Source: J027 sp034437655 (GTDB taxonomy: Bacteria; Chloroflexota; Anaerolineae; Aggregatilineales; J027). Taken from it: DNA of 64,000 nucleotides. The translations under genes were made by a program, and so were the position numbers. The DNA is taken from the NCBI GenBank assembly GCA_034437655.1, contig DAOTTU010000038.1, positions 1 through 64,000 on the forward strand, in the 5' to 3' direction. The notes under the pieces were generated by a model. The model made no database searches and was not told the origin of the DNA. It saw only the letters and a list, made by a program, of their open reading frames with translations. How positions within the stretch are numbered: the first letter of the stretch is position 1; the number at the start of each line of letters is the position of its first letter. Positions 44,157 through 53,100 of the stretch are shown one piece after another.

Positions 44157-45764
44157 ATGTGCGTACAACTCTATGATACGACCTTGCGAGATGGCACCCA
44201 GGGCGAGGGTATCTCGTTGTCGGTGGAAGACAAGCTGAGCATCACAACGCTGCTGGATGAGCTTGGCGTGGCGTATATTGAAGGTGGTTGGCCGGGCAGT
44301 AACCCCAAAGACGCTGCATACTTCGATGCTGTGCAAAGCCTCACGCTAGAACATGCGAAAATCGCTGCATTTGGCATGACCTGCCGCGTGAATAGTGACC
44401 CCGCCACGGATGGGAACATTAAGGCCTTGCTCGATGCCAATACGCCCGTCGTGACCGTTGTCGGCAAAACCTCAATGCTCCACGTCGAAGAAGTTCTGAT
44501 GACAACGCCAGAGGAAAACCTGCGCATCATCCGTGAAAGCATTGCCTACTTAAAAGCGCAGGGCAAAGAAGTTATTTACGACGCCGAACATTTTTTTGAT
44601 GGCTATAAACTGAACCCCGAATACAGCTTGCAAACTCTGGCCGCTGCGGCCGAGGGTGGCGCAGATATGCTGGTATTGTGCGACACCAACGGCGGCACAA
44701 TGTTCTGGGAGATCGAAGAATTTTTTAGTGTCGTTCGCGAACGCTTCCCGACTATCTCGTTGGGGATGCACGCCCATAACGACAGCGAACTTGGTGTTGC
44801 CAACAGCCTTGCAGCCGTGCGAGCGGGAGCCGTGCATGTGCAGGGGACATTCAACGGCTATGGTGAACGCTGCGGCAATGCCAATCTTGTGAGCATCATC
44901 CCTGACCTTGAGATGAAGATGGGCGTGCAATGCTTGCCCAACGAAGATGCCCTCCGCCGCCTGACCTATGTCTCGCGCTCAATCGCAGAAATCGCCAACC
45001 AGACGCCCGACAACAGCCAGCCCTATGTCGGCAAGAGCGCTTTTGCGCACAAGGGCGGCATCCACGTCGCAGCAATGCGCCGCTGTGCGGACAGTTATCA
45101 GCACATCGACCCCGAACAGGTCGGCAACGATGCGCGCTTTCTGGTGTCAGACCTCTCTGGGCGCGGGAATATCCTCATGCTAGCAGAGGCGTTCAACCTT
45201 GATACGGAAGACGACACGGCCCGCCGTGTACTACACCGCATCAAAGATATGGAAAATGAAGGCTATGCGTTTGAAGGCGCGGAAGCCTCTGTTGCGATGA
45301 TGTTGCGCCGAGAACGGGCTGACTACAAGACCCCCTTTCGCCTCATCGACTACATGGTGCTGGTTGCGCATCGTGACGGCCGTGGGATCGTCACCGAAGC
45401 CACCGTCAAGTTGGATGTCGATGGTCAGGAACTCTACACCGTCGCAGATGGCAACGGTCCGGTAAATGCACTTGACCGCGCACTGCGTAAAGCCTTGCTC
45501 CCGGTTTACCCGCAACTCGCACAATTTCATCTGGCCGACTACAAAGTCCGTATCATTGACGCGGCCAAAGCAACCGCCGCTACGACGCGCGTGCTGATTG
45601 ACACCCGCAACGGTACAAAACGCTGGAGTACGGTCGGCGCGAGTACCAATATTATCGAGGCAAGCTGGCAGGCTGTTGTAGACTCGATTGAATATGGCTT
45701 ATTGATGCTGCATGGTGACGAAGAAACCGAATCCACCGAAGCGGAGGTTGTACATGGACATTAA
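44157..45764 (+). CDS. cimA: (R)-Citramalate synthase
   Basis: 535 residues, DRE-TIM metallolyase family. The start LYDTTLRDGTQGEGISLSVE and the EGGWPGSNPKDAAYF segment near residue 42 are characteristic of CimA rather than LeuA; the metal-site HAHNDSELGVANSLAA is near residue 205 and a LeuA-type regulatory domain fills the last 130 residues. It makes citramalate from pyruvate and acetyl-CoA, opening the threonine-independent isoleucine route; LeuCD and LeuB can carry it on. leuB starts inside its last codons (11-base overlap). Confidence 0.9.
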   Translation: MCVQLYDTTLRDGTQGEGISLSVEDKLSITTLLDELGVAYIEGGWPGSNPKDAAYFDAVQSLTLEHAKIAAFGMTCRVNSDPATDGNIKALLDANTPVVTVVGKTSMLHVEEVLMTTPEENLRIIRESIAYLKAQGKEVIYDAEHFFDGYKLNPEYSLQTLAAAAEGGADMLVLCDTNGGTMFWEIEEFFSVVRERFPTISLGMHAHNDSELGVANSLAAVRAGAVHVQGTFNGYGERCGNANLVSIIPDLEMKMGVQCLPNEDALRRLTYVSRSIAEIANQTPDNSQPYVGKSAFAHKGGIHVAAMRRCADSYQHIDPEQVGNDARFLVSDLSGRGNILMLAEAFNLDTEDDTARRVLHRIKDMENEGYAFEGAEASVAMMLRRERADYKTPFRLIDYMVLVAHRDGRGIVTEATVKLDVDGQELYTVADGNGPVNALDRALRKALLPVYPQLAQFHLADYKVRIIDAAKATAATTRVLIDTRNGTKRWSTVGASTNIIEASWQAVVDSIEYGLLMLHGDEETESTEAEVVHGH

Positions 45765-46833
45765 AATCGCGTTGCTCCCCGGTGATGGGGTAGGGCCAGA
45801 GGTGGTGCAAGCTGCCACACAGGTACTCGATACCGTCGCTGCGAAATTTGGACACACCATTGCTTATACGGAAGGTGCTTTTGGTCTGGCCGCGATTGAG
45901 CGCACAGGTGACCCTTTCCCCGAAGCCACCCGCCAAATCTGCGAAGACGCCGATGCAGTGCTGCTTGGGGCAGTAGGGGGCTACGCTGGCGCTACCAAAC
46001 CCGGCGCGCCACGTCCTGAAGCGGGGTTGCTCGCACTCCGCAAGCATTTTGGGCTGTTTGCGAATTTGCGCCCTGTGAAGGTGTGGCCCGGCTTGCAGCA
46101 ATACACACCCCTGAAGCCGGAATTGCTCGACGGTGTAGATATTCTATTTGTGCGCGAGTTGACGGGGGGTATTTACTTTGGAGAGCGGCAAGAGTTGGCG
46201 GGAGAAATTGATCCTGCTTCAACGGAAATTGCCTATGACACCCTCAGCTATTCCCCTTGCGAAGTCTCACGCATTGCAGAAGTCGCGTTTCAGGCGGCGC
46301 AAGGTCGGGACAAGCGTGTTGTCTCGGTGGATAAGGCGAATGTACTGGCGGCCTCCCGTCTATGGCGGCAAACAGTCGATATTGTGGCGCAAAATTACCC
46401 TGAGATTGCCCTTGAACATCATCTTGTTGACTCTTTCGCCATCCGCCTCATCACACAACCGGCTGCGTGGGATGTTGTGGTTACTGGCAATATGTTTGGC
46501 GATATTCTCAGTGATGCCGCGAGCGTGTTGGCTGGCTCATTGGGCATGTTGCCCTCGGCTGCTCTGAACGATAGCAACTTTGGCGTCTATGAACCTGTTC
46601 ACGGTTCCGCGCCAGACATTGCCGGGCAGGGGATTGCTAACCCAATCGGGACGATTCTCAGTGCGGCGCTGTTGTTGCGTCACTCACTGGGCTTAGCGAC
46701 AGAAGCGGATGCTATCGAAACAGCAGTGGAAGCAGCCCTCGCCGCTGGAGCGCGTAGTGCTGACATCACCGAAGACCGCCAGAATGCACTTGGTACGGCT
46801 GAAATGTCTACGGCAATCATCCAACAATTATAA
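45754..46833 (+). CDS. leuB: 3-Isopropylmalate dehydrogenase
   Basis: 359 residues. ATG 45754 is used because GCGGAGG lies 7 bases upstream and the protein then begins MDIKIALLPGDGVGPEVVQA, the family start; the ORF from 45712 would add 14 residues. VRELTGGIYFG near residue 135 and VDSFAIRLITQPAAWDVVVT followed by GNMFGDILSD near residue 248 are the substrate and metal sites. It oxidises 3-isopropylmalate and probably 3-methylmalate from the citramalate route. It closes the cluster; I see no clear terminator after it. Confidence 0.93.
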   Translation: MDIKIALLPGDGVGPEVVQAATQVLDTVAAKFGHTIAYTEGAFGLAAIERTGDPFPEATRQICEDADAVLLGAVGGYAGATKPGAPRPEAGLLALRKHFGLFANLRPVKVWPGLQQYTPLKPELLDGVDILFVRELTGGIYFGERQELAGEIDPASTEIAYDTLSYSPCEVSRIAEVAFQAAQGRDKRVVSVDKANVLAASRLWRQTVDIVAQNYPEIALEHHLVDSFAIRLITQPAAWDVVVTGNMFGDILSDAASVLAGSLGMLPSAALNDSNFGVYEPVHGSAPDIAGQGIANPIGTILSAALLLRHSLGLATEADAIETAVEAALAAGARSADITEDRQNALGTAEMSTAIIQQL

Positions 46834-46994
46834 CGACACCGCAATCACCACTGCTTCTCCGTAGAAACCCTGATATGCACACTTTGGCTGTTCGTGCAAA
46901 ATAAGAGCATTGTGGTATGCTCGGCCATACAACACATATCAGTTCAGGTCGGTGCGGCTTTCAACGCAACGTACCAGTAACTAAGGGGCAATAG

Positions 46995-47330
46995 ATGAAG
47001 GTAAACTTAACCCACAAAAATGCGGTTATCATCGTCGAAATCGAAGGGCGCTTTGATGCATTCGGGGTACAGGCAGTCAATGACGAATTCGTGAAAATCA
47101 GTGAACAGGCACACCCTAAAGTCATTGTTGACCTGGGGCGAGTCGACTTTATCGATTCAATGGCACTGGCGACATTGGTGAAGGGACTGAAACGTACCCG
47201 CGAAAAACAGGGCGAATTTGCGCTATGTAATTTGCAACAAGCTGTCCTGATTATCTTTGAACTGACCCGCTTAGACAAAGCCTTCAAAATTTATGACTCG
47301 CGCGGTGCAGCGCTCAAGGCAATGCAATGA
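46995..47330 (+). CDS. STAS-domain anti-sigma-factor antagonist (first copy)
   Basis: 111 residues, a single STAS domain. The phosphorylatable-Ser region is VDLGRVDFIDSMALATLVKG near residue 46, as in SpoIIAA/RsbV. It should bind the RsbW-type kinase encoded downstream when unphosphorylated. The next STAS gene overlaps its stop by 4 bases. The second copy has a different loop (DFLDSAGLA against DFIDSMALA), so they may have different partners. Confidence 0.88.
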   Translation: MKVNLTHKNAVIIVEIEGRFDAFGVQAVNDEFVKISEQAHPKVIVDLGRVDFIDSMALATLVKGLKRTREKQGEFALCNLQQAVLIIFELTRLDKAFKIYDSRGAALKAMQ

Positions 47331-47665
47331 TGAAGTTACATGAACGCATTGAAACGGTTCAAGTTGCGATATTGTCGCTGGAAGGGCGTGTAGATGTGGT
47401 CAATGCGCCGCAGATTCGTGAATGGGGCCAGTCTAAGTTTGCCAGGCAAATTACGCATTTTGTAGTGGACCTCAGCGCGGTTGACTTTCTAGATAGTGCT
47501 GGGTTGGCATCGTTGGTCAATCTCTTGAAGAATGCACGGCGTGAAGGCGGCAACGTTCGTCTGATTATGCCCGCTGCTGAGACGGCCCGCCGCACATTGA
47601 CCCTGACGCGCTTTGACCAGGTATTTGACCTGTATAACGACGTCGCAGCCGCCCTTAAATTCTAG
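47327..47665 (+). CDS. STAS-domain anti-sigma-factor antagonist (second copy)
   Basis: 112 residues, a single STAS domain with the Ser region VVDLSAVDFLDSAGLASLVN near residue 47. It lies between the first STAS gene and the phosphatase gene and is translationally coupled to the former. Together they form two antagonists for one kinase. Confidence 0.9.
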   Translation: MMKLHERIETVQVAILSLEGRVDVVNAPQIREWGQSKFARQITHFVVDLSAVDFLDSAGLASLVNLLKNARREGGNVRLIMPAAETARRTLTLTRFDQVFDLYNDVAAALKF

Positions 47666-47678
47666 CGTGGTACCCGGC

Positions 47679-48926
47679 ATGAATGAATCTGATTGTCAGC
47701 GCAAGGTAGCCCGCTTAGAAGCCGAAGTTGAAGAAATGACGGCTGCGCTGGCCCAGGCATGGGATCAGTTGGTGCCGTTTTTGCAGGACATCCCACAACG
47801 CGCGACATCGTTGCAAGACTTGCTGACGGTTGTAGAAGCGTCCATGGCCGCACTCGAGGCGCCTCTGGCAGGTATCTTTCTGCATAAGACGGGGGAATGT
47901 TTGACAGTCCCCACAGATATTGTCACGCAAGATGCACTCACCAAGTCACTTGCTAGCCTTGAACCGCAAGCGGACATCTTCCATTTAACATGCATCCCTT
48001 CATGGCATCGGCGTGACTGTACCGATTGGGTGATGGTTCCCCTTATCGTCAATGGTGACTACATTGGTGCGATGGGTGTCGGCTATGACCACAACACCGA
48101 CTATCTAGCCACAGACTATCAGTGGCGCTTGTTGCGTCGTATGGCCGAACGCGCCAGCAGCCAACTCATGGCCGCCGACCTCGAAGAAAGCCGCCTGCGT
48201 GAAGCCCGCATTGCTCAGGAATTGCAGATTGCCAGCCTCATTCAACAATCAATTCAACCGCCACAACCCCCGGCTACGATTGGCTTGAATATCGAATCGT
48301 TCTGGCGGCCGGCGCGGCGCGTTGGTGGAGATGCCTGGGGCTGGGTTGTGACAGAACAAGTGTTGTCCAGTTTTGTGCTGGACGTTTCTGGCAAAGGGCT
48401 ACCCGCCGCTCTTGCTGCTGTTTCGTTACATACTGCCGTGACACTGGCGTTGCGATTGGGTATGAGCCCTGATGCCGTGATTGAGACGGTCAACCAACAG
48501 TTTTATGATCCCTATACCAACGCTGGTATTTTTGCGACGCTCAGTGTGGTGTCCATCAATCTCCATACCGGAGCCTTGCTGCACGCGAACGCAGGACACA
48601 CACCGACTATTTTGCGCCAGAATGCTGACTGGGGCCATATTGAGGCGTCTGTGCCACCTATCGGCGTGCTAGATGTGTTGTCTGTGACCTGTGAGGAGGT
48701 CATGCTGTCACCGGGCGATGTTGTCATCCTATATAGTGATGGCTTTAGTGAAATTGATACACCAGAAGGGCTCTGGGGTGAAACAGGTCTGCTGAGTGTG
48801 CTTCAAGGCCAGCCAGTGTCACCACAGGCAATGTTGAAGCGTGTCGTGGAGCAGGCAGATACCCTGCAAAAGGGTCGCGCACAGTCCGACGATCAAACAC
48901 TTGTTGTGGCACAATGGAAAGGCTGA
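47679..48926 (+). CDS. PP2C-type serine phosphatase (RsbU/SpoIIE-like)
   Basis: 415 residues from ATG 47679; an in-frame GTG at 47667 is the alternative, and neither has a good ribosome site. N-terminal about 40 residues form a coiled coil, then a GAF-like sensory domain (about residues 40-170), a linker helix and a SpoIIE-type phosphatase domain with RPARRVGGDAWGW near residue 213, FVLDVSGKGLPAALAAVSLH near residue 233 and the late metal Asp in QSDDQTLVVAQW near the end. It should dephosphorylate one or both STAS proteins. The signal sensed by the N-terminal domain is unknown. Confidence 0.86.
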   Translation: MNESDCQRKVARLEAEVEEMTAALAQAWDQLVPFLQDIPQRATSLQDLLTVVEASMAALEAPLAGIFLHKTGECLTVPTDIVTQDALTKSLASLEPQADIFHLTCIPSWHRRDCTDWVMVPLIVNGDYIGAMGVGYDHNTDYLATDYQWRLLRRMAERASSQLMAADLEESRLREARIAQELQIASLIQQSIQPPQPPATIGLNIESFWRPARRVGGDAWGWVVTEQVLSSFVLDVSGKGLPAALAAVSLHTAVTLALRLGMSPDAVIETVNQQFYDPYTNAGIFATLSVVSINLHTGALLHANAGHTPTILRQNADWGHIEASVPPIGVLDVLSVTCEEVMLSPGDVVILYSDGFSEIDTPEGLWGETGLLSVLQGQPVSPQAMLKRVVEQADTLQKGRAQSDDQTLVVAQWKG

Positions 48927-48928
48927 CC

Positions 48929-49321
48929 ATGAAAGTCCAGCATACGATCAATGCTGATTTGCAAGCACTGGCATCACTGCAAGACCTGCTTGAACCTGTG
49001 CTAGAAGGCTTTTCGAGCGATGAGATCGGACAAGTTGTACTGGCAGTGCATGAATTATGCGTCAATATCATCACACATGGTTATGCGCATCATGCTGGTA
49101 CAATTCAATTAGAGTTTTCTCGCGAACGAAACGGTGTGCAAATTCAGATCATTGACGATGCACCAGTCGTGTATAATGCACCCGACGTCGTTGTCCCGCC
49201 AGACCCGCTTGATTTGCCAGAAGGTGGGTGGGGACTCTATATAATCCATCAAGTGATGGATCGTTTCGAGCATCAGCGGCTACATGGCAAGAATCATTGG
49301 CACCTGTACAAAAACATGTAA
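48929..49321 (+). CDS. RsbW-type anti-sigma kinase (GHKL ATPase)
   Basis: 130 residues. ATG 48929 is chosen because GGAAAGG lies 6 bases upstream; ATG 48914 lies inside the phosphatase gene. The N-box VLAVHELCVNIITHGY near residue 43 and the G-box LPEGGWGLYIIHQVMDRFEH near residue 93 are those of the small RsbW/SpoIIAB kinase family. It should phosphorylate the STAS proteins and bind a target protein. No sigma factor gene is adjacent, so its target is unknown. Confidence 0.86.
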   Translation: MKVQHTINADLQALASLQDLLEPVLEGFSSDEIGQVVLAVHELCVNIITHGYAHHAGTIQLEFSRERNGVQIQIIDDAPVVYNAPDVVVPPDPLDLPEGGWGLYIIHQVMDRFEHQRLHGKNHWHLYKNM

Positions 49322-49357
49322 CATAAGAAAATATATTGAAGACAAAGGTGAGCAGCT

Positions 49358-49720
49358 ATGGCGCAGATTATGGTCATTGACGATGAAGTCGCAACACGCC
49401 GACTGGTGTCATTTACGTTGAAATCGCTCGGTGTTACCGTAGAGGGTGCTGGCGACGGAACAACAGCCCTGCAACTTGCTGCAGAACATGATTTTGACCT
49501 GGTACTTGTGGACATTAACCTGCCAGACATTGATGGTTTCACGCTGTTTCAGCAACTGCGTACACAACTCCCCGAAATTCCAATGCTCCTATTCACAGCA
49601 CGGAATAATCCCGATGATGAGGCCTATGCACAGGAATTGGGTGCAGCGGGCTTCCTCTACAAACCATTTAGCACCCAGGAACTACGTCAGCTTGTCACGC
49701 AGCACCTTGATCCAGGGTAG
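49358..49720 (+). CDS. Stand-alone response-regulator receiver domain
   Basis: 120 residues with only a receiver domain: acidic pair in VIDDEVATRR near residue 8, phospho-Asp in LVLVDINLPDIDGF near residue 52, Thr in LLFTARN near residue 80 and Lys in FLYKPFS near residue 103. There is no output domain. It follows the partner-switching genes by 36 bases and may link them to a histidine kinase. Confidence 0.9.
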   Translation: MAQIMVIDDEVATRRLVSFTLKSLGVTVEGAGDGTTALQLAAEHDFDLVLVDINLPDIDGFTLFQQLRTQLPEIPMLLFTARNNPDDEAYAQELGAAGFLYKPFSTQELRQLVTQHLDPG

Positions 49721-50153
49721 GGGGCAACAATAATTTGATGTTCAGTAACTCGCATCAAAATAGACCAATTGCACCAGTGCGGTTTGTAAAAGTTAACGGT
49801 ATTCAGCAGAATGCGGCGAAAAACTTGCGGTGTTCCGTTCCTGAAGAATGATTAGCACAAGTGTTTTAGAGCGTTGCAGCTTGAGTCAAAACACTAATAG
49901 AATGAGATTTCCCCGAGGCGCGCTGGGGTTAGCGTCGTCAAATTTTTTACATAATTTATAATTAATGATTTGGAGCATAACTATAGGGTTTTAGTGGCTA
50001 CACGCTATCGCAAATCGTTTCGGTTCACAAAAAGTTCACAGCAAAAACGGACCATTTACGCTATACTCATTCTAGCGCTATTGTGTGGGTAAACATGCGT
50101 TTGCAAAATATAACCTAGTTAGTTCGATAAGCACTTATGCGAAGGGAGCTACA
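49721..50153. other. Intergenic region before the giant surface-protein gene
   Basis: About 430 bases with no supported gene. It is AT-rich near 49930-50010. A TATACT hexamer at about 50071 could be a -10 element of the giant gene but has no clear -35. GGTTCACAAAAAGTTCACAG near 50021 contains a repeated GTTCACA that might be an operator. Confidence 0.4.
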
Positions 50154-53100
50154 ATGTTCAGACGCGCATTATTGCCGATGAGCATTGCAATTATCTTACT
50201 GATGGTTGCAAGTTTTGTTCTTCCCGGGTTTTCGTTTCCATCGCTGGTTCCTGCGGATGCAGACAGCGTTGAACAACCAAACTCGGGGGTGGCTGAACGT
50301 GTCGAGGCGCCGGACGGTTCCGGCGGCGTTGCACAGTCAGACCCAACTGATCCGCCTTCAGAGGAGCCCGGTGATCCGCCGGCTGACGACCCAACTGAAC
50401 CGCCGGCCGAAGGTGAACCGACTGAGGCACCTGCCGAGCCGACCGACGAACCCGTAACGGAGGAACCGCCGGCCGAAGGTGAGCCGACCGAGGCACCTGC
50501 CGAGCCAACCGACGAACCCGTAACGGAAGAACCGCCGGCCGAGTCAACACCAGCGCCGACGGACCCGCCTGCAACTGAAGAACCCACCCCGGCACCGACC
50601 GAGTCGCCAGCCCCCACCGAGGAGCCCGATGAGGACGGTATTGTTGATCCTGAGGGTGAAACCAACCAGCAAGGTGCAGCTTGTCAGTTCTCTATTGATA
50701 ATGCTGGCGACAACAACCCCTTCACCTTTGACTTCACCGTTAATACGGCTGAAACCTTTGGTATTGAAGGCTATGAATGGGACTTTGGTGATGTTGTTAG
50801 CCCGCTAAACACCAATCAGGATGTCGAGCCGCATACCTTTCCCGGCGTGATAGGTACTACTGTGTATACAGTGACCTTAACCTGTATCGACACTGACCCG
50901 CCACCAAACCCCGGTGACCCGCCATCAGCCAACGACATTGTGCTGCAAGGCACAGTGGTAACAATCTATCAGCCATCAGCGTCATTCTTTATCTCACCCA
51001 CCTCTGCAATTGCCCCGGCAACTGCACAGGTCAGTAACCTCAGCTTTAATATTGATCCAGTCACCTACACCTGGACTGTTACTGATCTTGGTGATGATGG
51101 TGTGCCCGGTGGTAGCGGTCCGGACGCCGATACAGACGTCACTGGTGCTGTCGTTTCCAACCCGGGTGGCTTTGAACCGACTTTCAATTTCGCCAATGCA
51201 GGCGTCTATCAGGTCGTGCTGCAAACAGAAGACGGATTCGGTAATGTACGCACTTCCAGCGCCGCAACCGTGACAGTTGCACCACCACCCCCGCTGGTGA
51301 CGATGACAGTTGCCCCGGGTTCGGTTAACATTACTAACCCTGTTACCGTGACCGTCACCAATGACGCTAACGCGGGTGAAGCCACGACACTGACCTTCTC
51401 GTATTCCGACAACCCGGATACCAATACGGGTGAACCGACGACACTCGCCCCCGGTGCCAGTGCGAATTTTGACATCTCATACACAGCAGTTCCCGGTGGT
51501 GGCAACTCGGCCAATGTAACCGTGACGCTGGATTACAACAACAGCTCCGGTGGCGGCCAGGTACAACGTAGCTTCACCGTGAGCAACCCGGCGACGGGTG
51601 TCACGGCCGCTTTCCGCGAGGTGAGCCGTACCAATATTGGTGGTGGCCAGATCGAAATCTGTCTGGAAAACACCAGCACTGGTCCGTGGGACGTAGCGGA
51701 TTGGGACTTTGCTGCGGGTAGCACACCGCCAACGCTCAACGATACGTCACAAACCAGTATCGTTTGCTATCAGCGTGCATCCGGTGGTGGCTCACATTCA
51801 GTGACACTTGATGTCGAAGATTCAGCCAACGGCATCAGCTCTCAAGTTACGCTTTCAGTGAGCAATGCCGCGCCACCCGTTGCCGTGATTGACCTGCCGC
51901 CGACTGTCGTCTGGGGTGATAACCTCAACGGTATCAGCAGCAGCAACTCCACAGGCACCATTGAACTCTACGAATGGGATCTGGATGGCGACGGCACATT
52001 TGAGACGAGCAACACCACGGGTGCTAACCAGAGCATTAACAACGTTCAAGGTGAACTTGGCGTGCGCACGGTGCGTCTCCGTGTTTCGAACGAGATTAGA
52101 TCTGCCGAAGAGGACATCACCTATACCTCGACCGCTGAAGCGACGTTCCTCGTTGTGCCGCGTGAAATCACCACCTGTGACATTCAGGGTGTATTTGCCG
52201 AAGTCGAAGGCACCTCCCAGAATTACACGGTCAATGTCCCCGGTGGCCAGCTTGACGGTCGTACCATCGACTCCTATGCTTGGCAGGTGAACGGCCCGGG
52301 TAGCCCCACCACCAGCGGTGCTACCACCAATACCTTTAATATCGACTGGGCGAGCGCCGCACCCGGCACCTACACGATTGACCTCATCGTTAGTGTTGAT
52401 ATTGACGGTTCAGGCTCTAGCACGGAGTTGATTACCTGTTCCGACACGCAGCAGGTTGAAGTAGACTTGCCACTGCCGACATGCCAACTTGTCGCGGTGA
52501 CGCCGGGCGCATTCAATCCTGTACCTGATGGCAGCACCTACACCTACGAAGCCCAGATTACAGGCGGCCTCGCTGGACGTACCATCACCAACTACACCTT
52601 CCGCCATGACATCAACATCGACAACGTTACGGGTGGCCCGACGCCAACCGTCACTGACATTGACCAGGGCACAACGTCCACGTTGGACCTGACGTTCAGT
52701 GACAATGCTGGTGTTGACCCGGACGGTACCCGTGACCGCCTGCAAGCGCTTATCACCCTGTCAGATGGCTCAACCTGTTTGACGGACAACAGCGGTAGTG
52801 GTAGCACGGCTGACATCATCAACATCGACTGGGAAGAAATGAGCTGTACCTTCAGCGGCAATACCAATCCCATCCCAACGATGCCTGATCAAACGCGCAG
52901 CTACACCTACACCATTAGCTGGACTGGTGACAACGACCTTGATCTTGATCCAACGTCAACACTTGTCTTGCGTGACAATAACGGTGTGATTCAGGCGCAG
53001 GCAACCGCTGGCGACATCGACAATGCCAACAACACCATCGAATTCACCTTCAATAGCTGGGACTTCAACAACGACGGCCAAAACTGGACGGTTGAATGGG

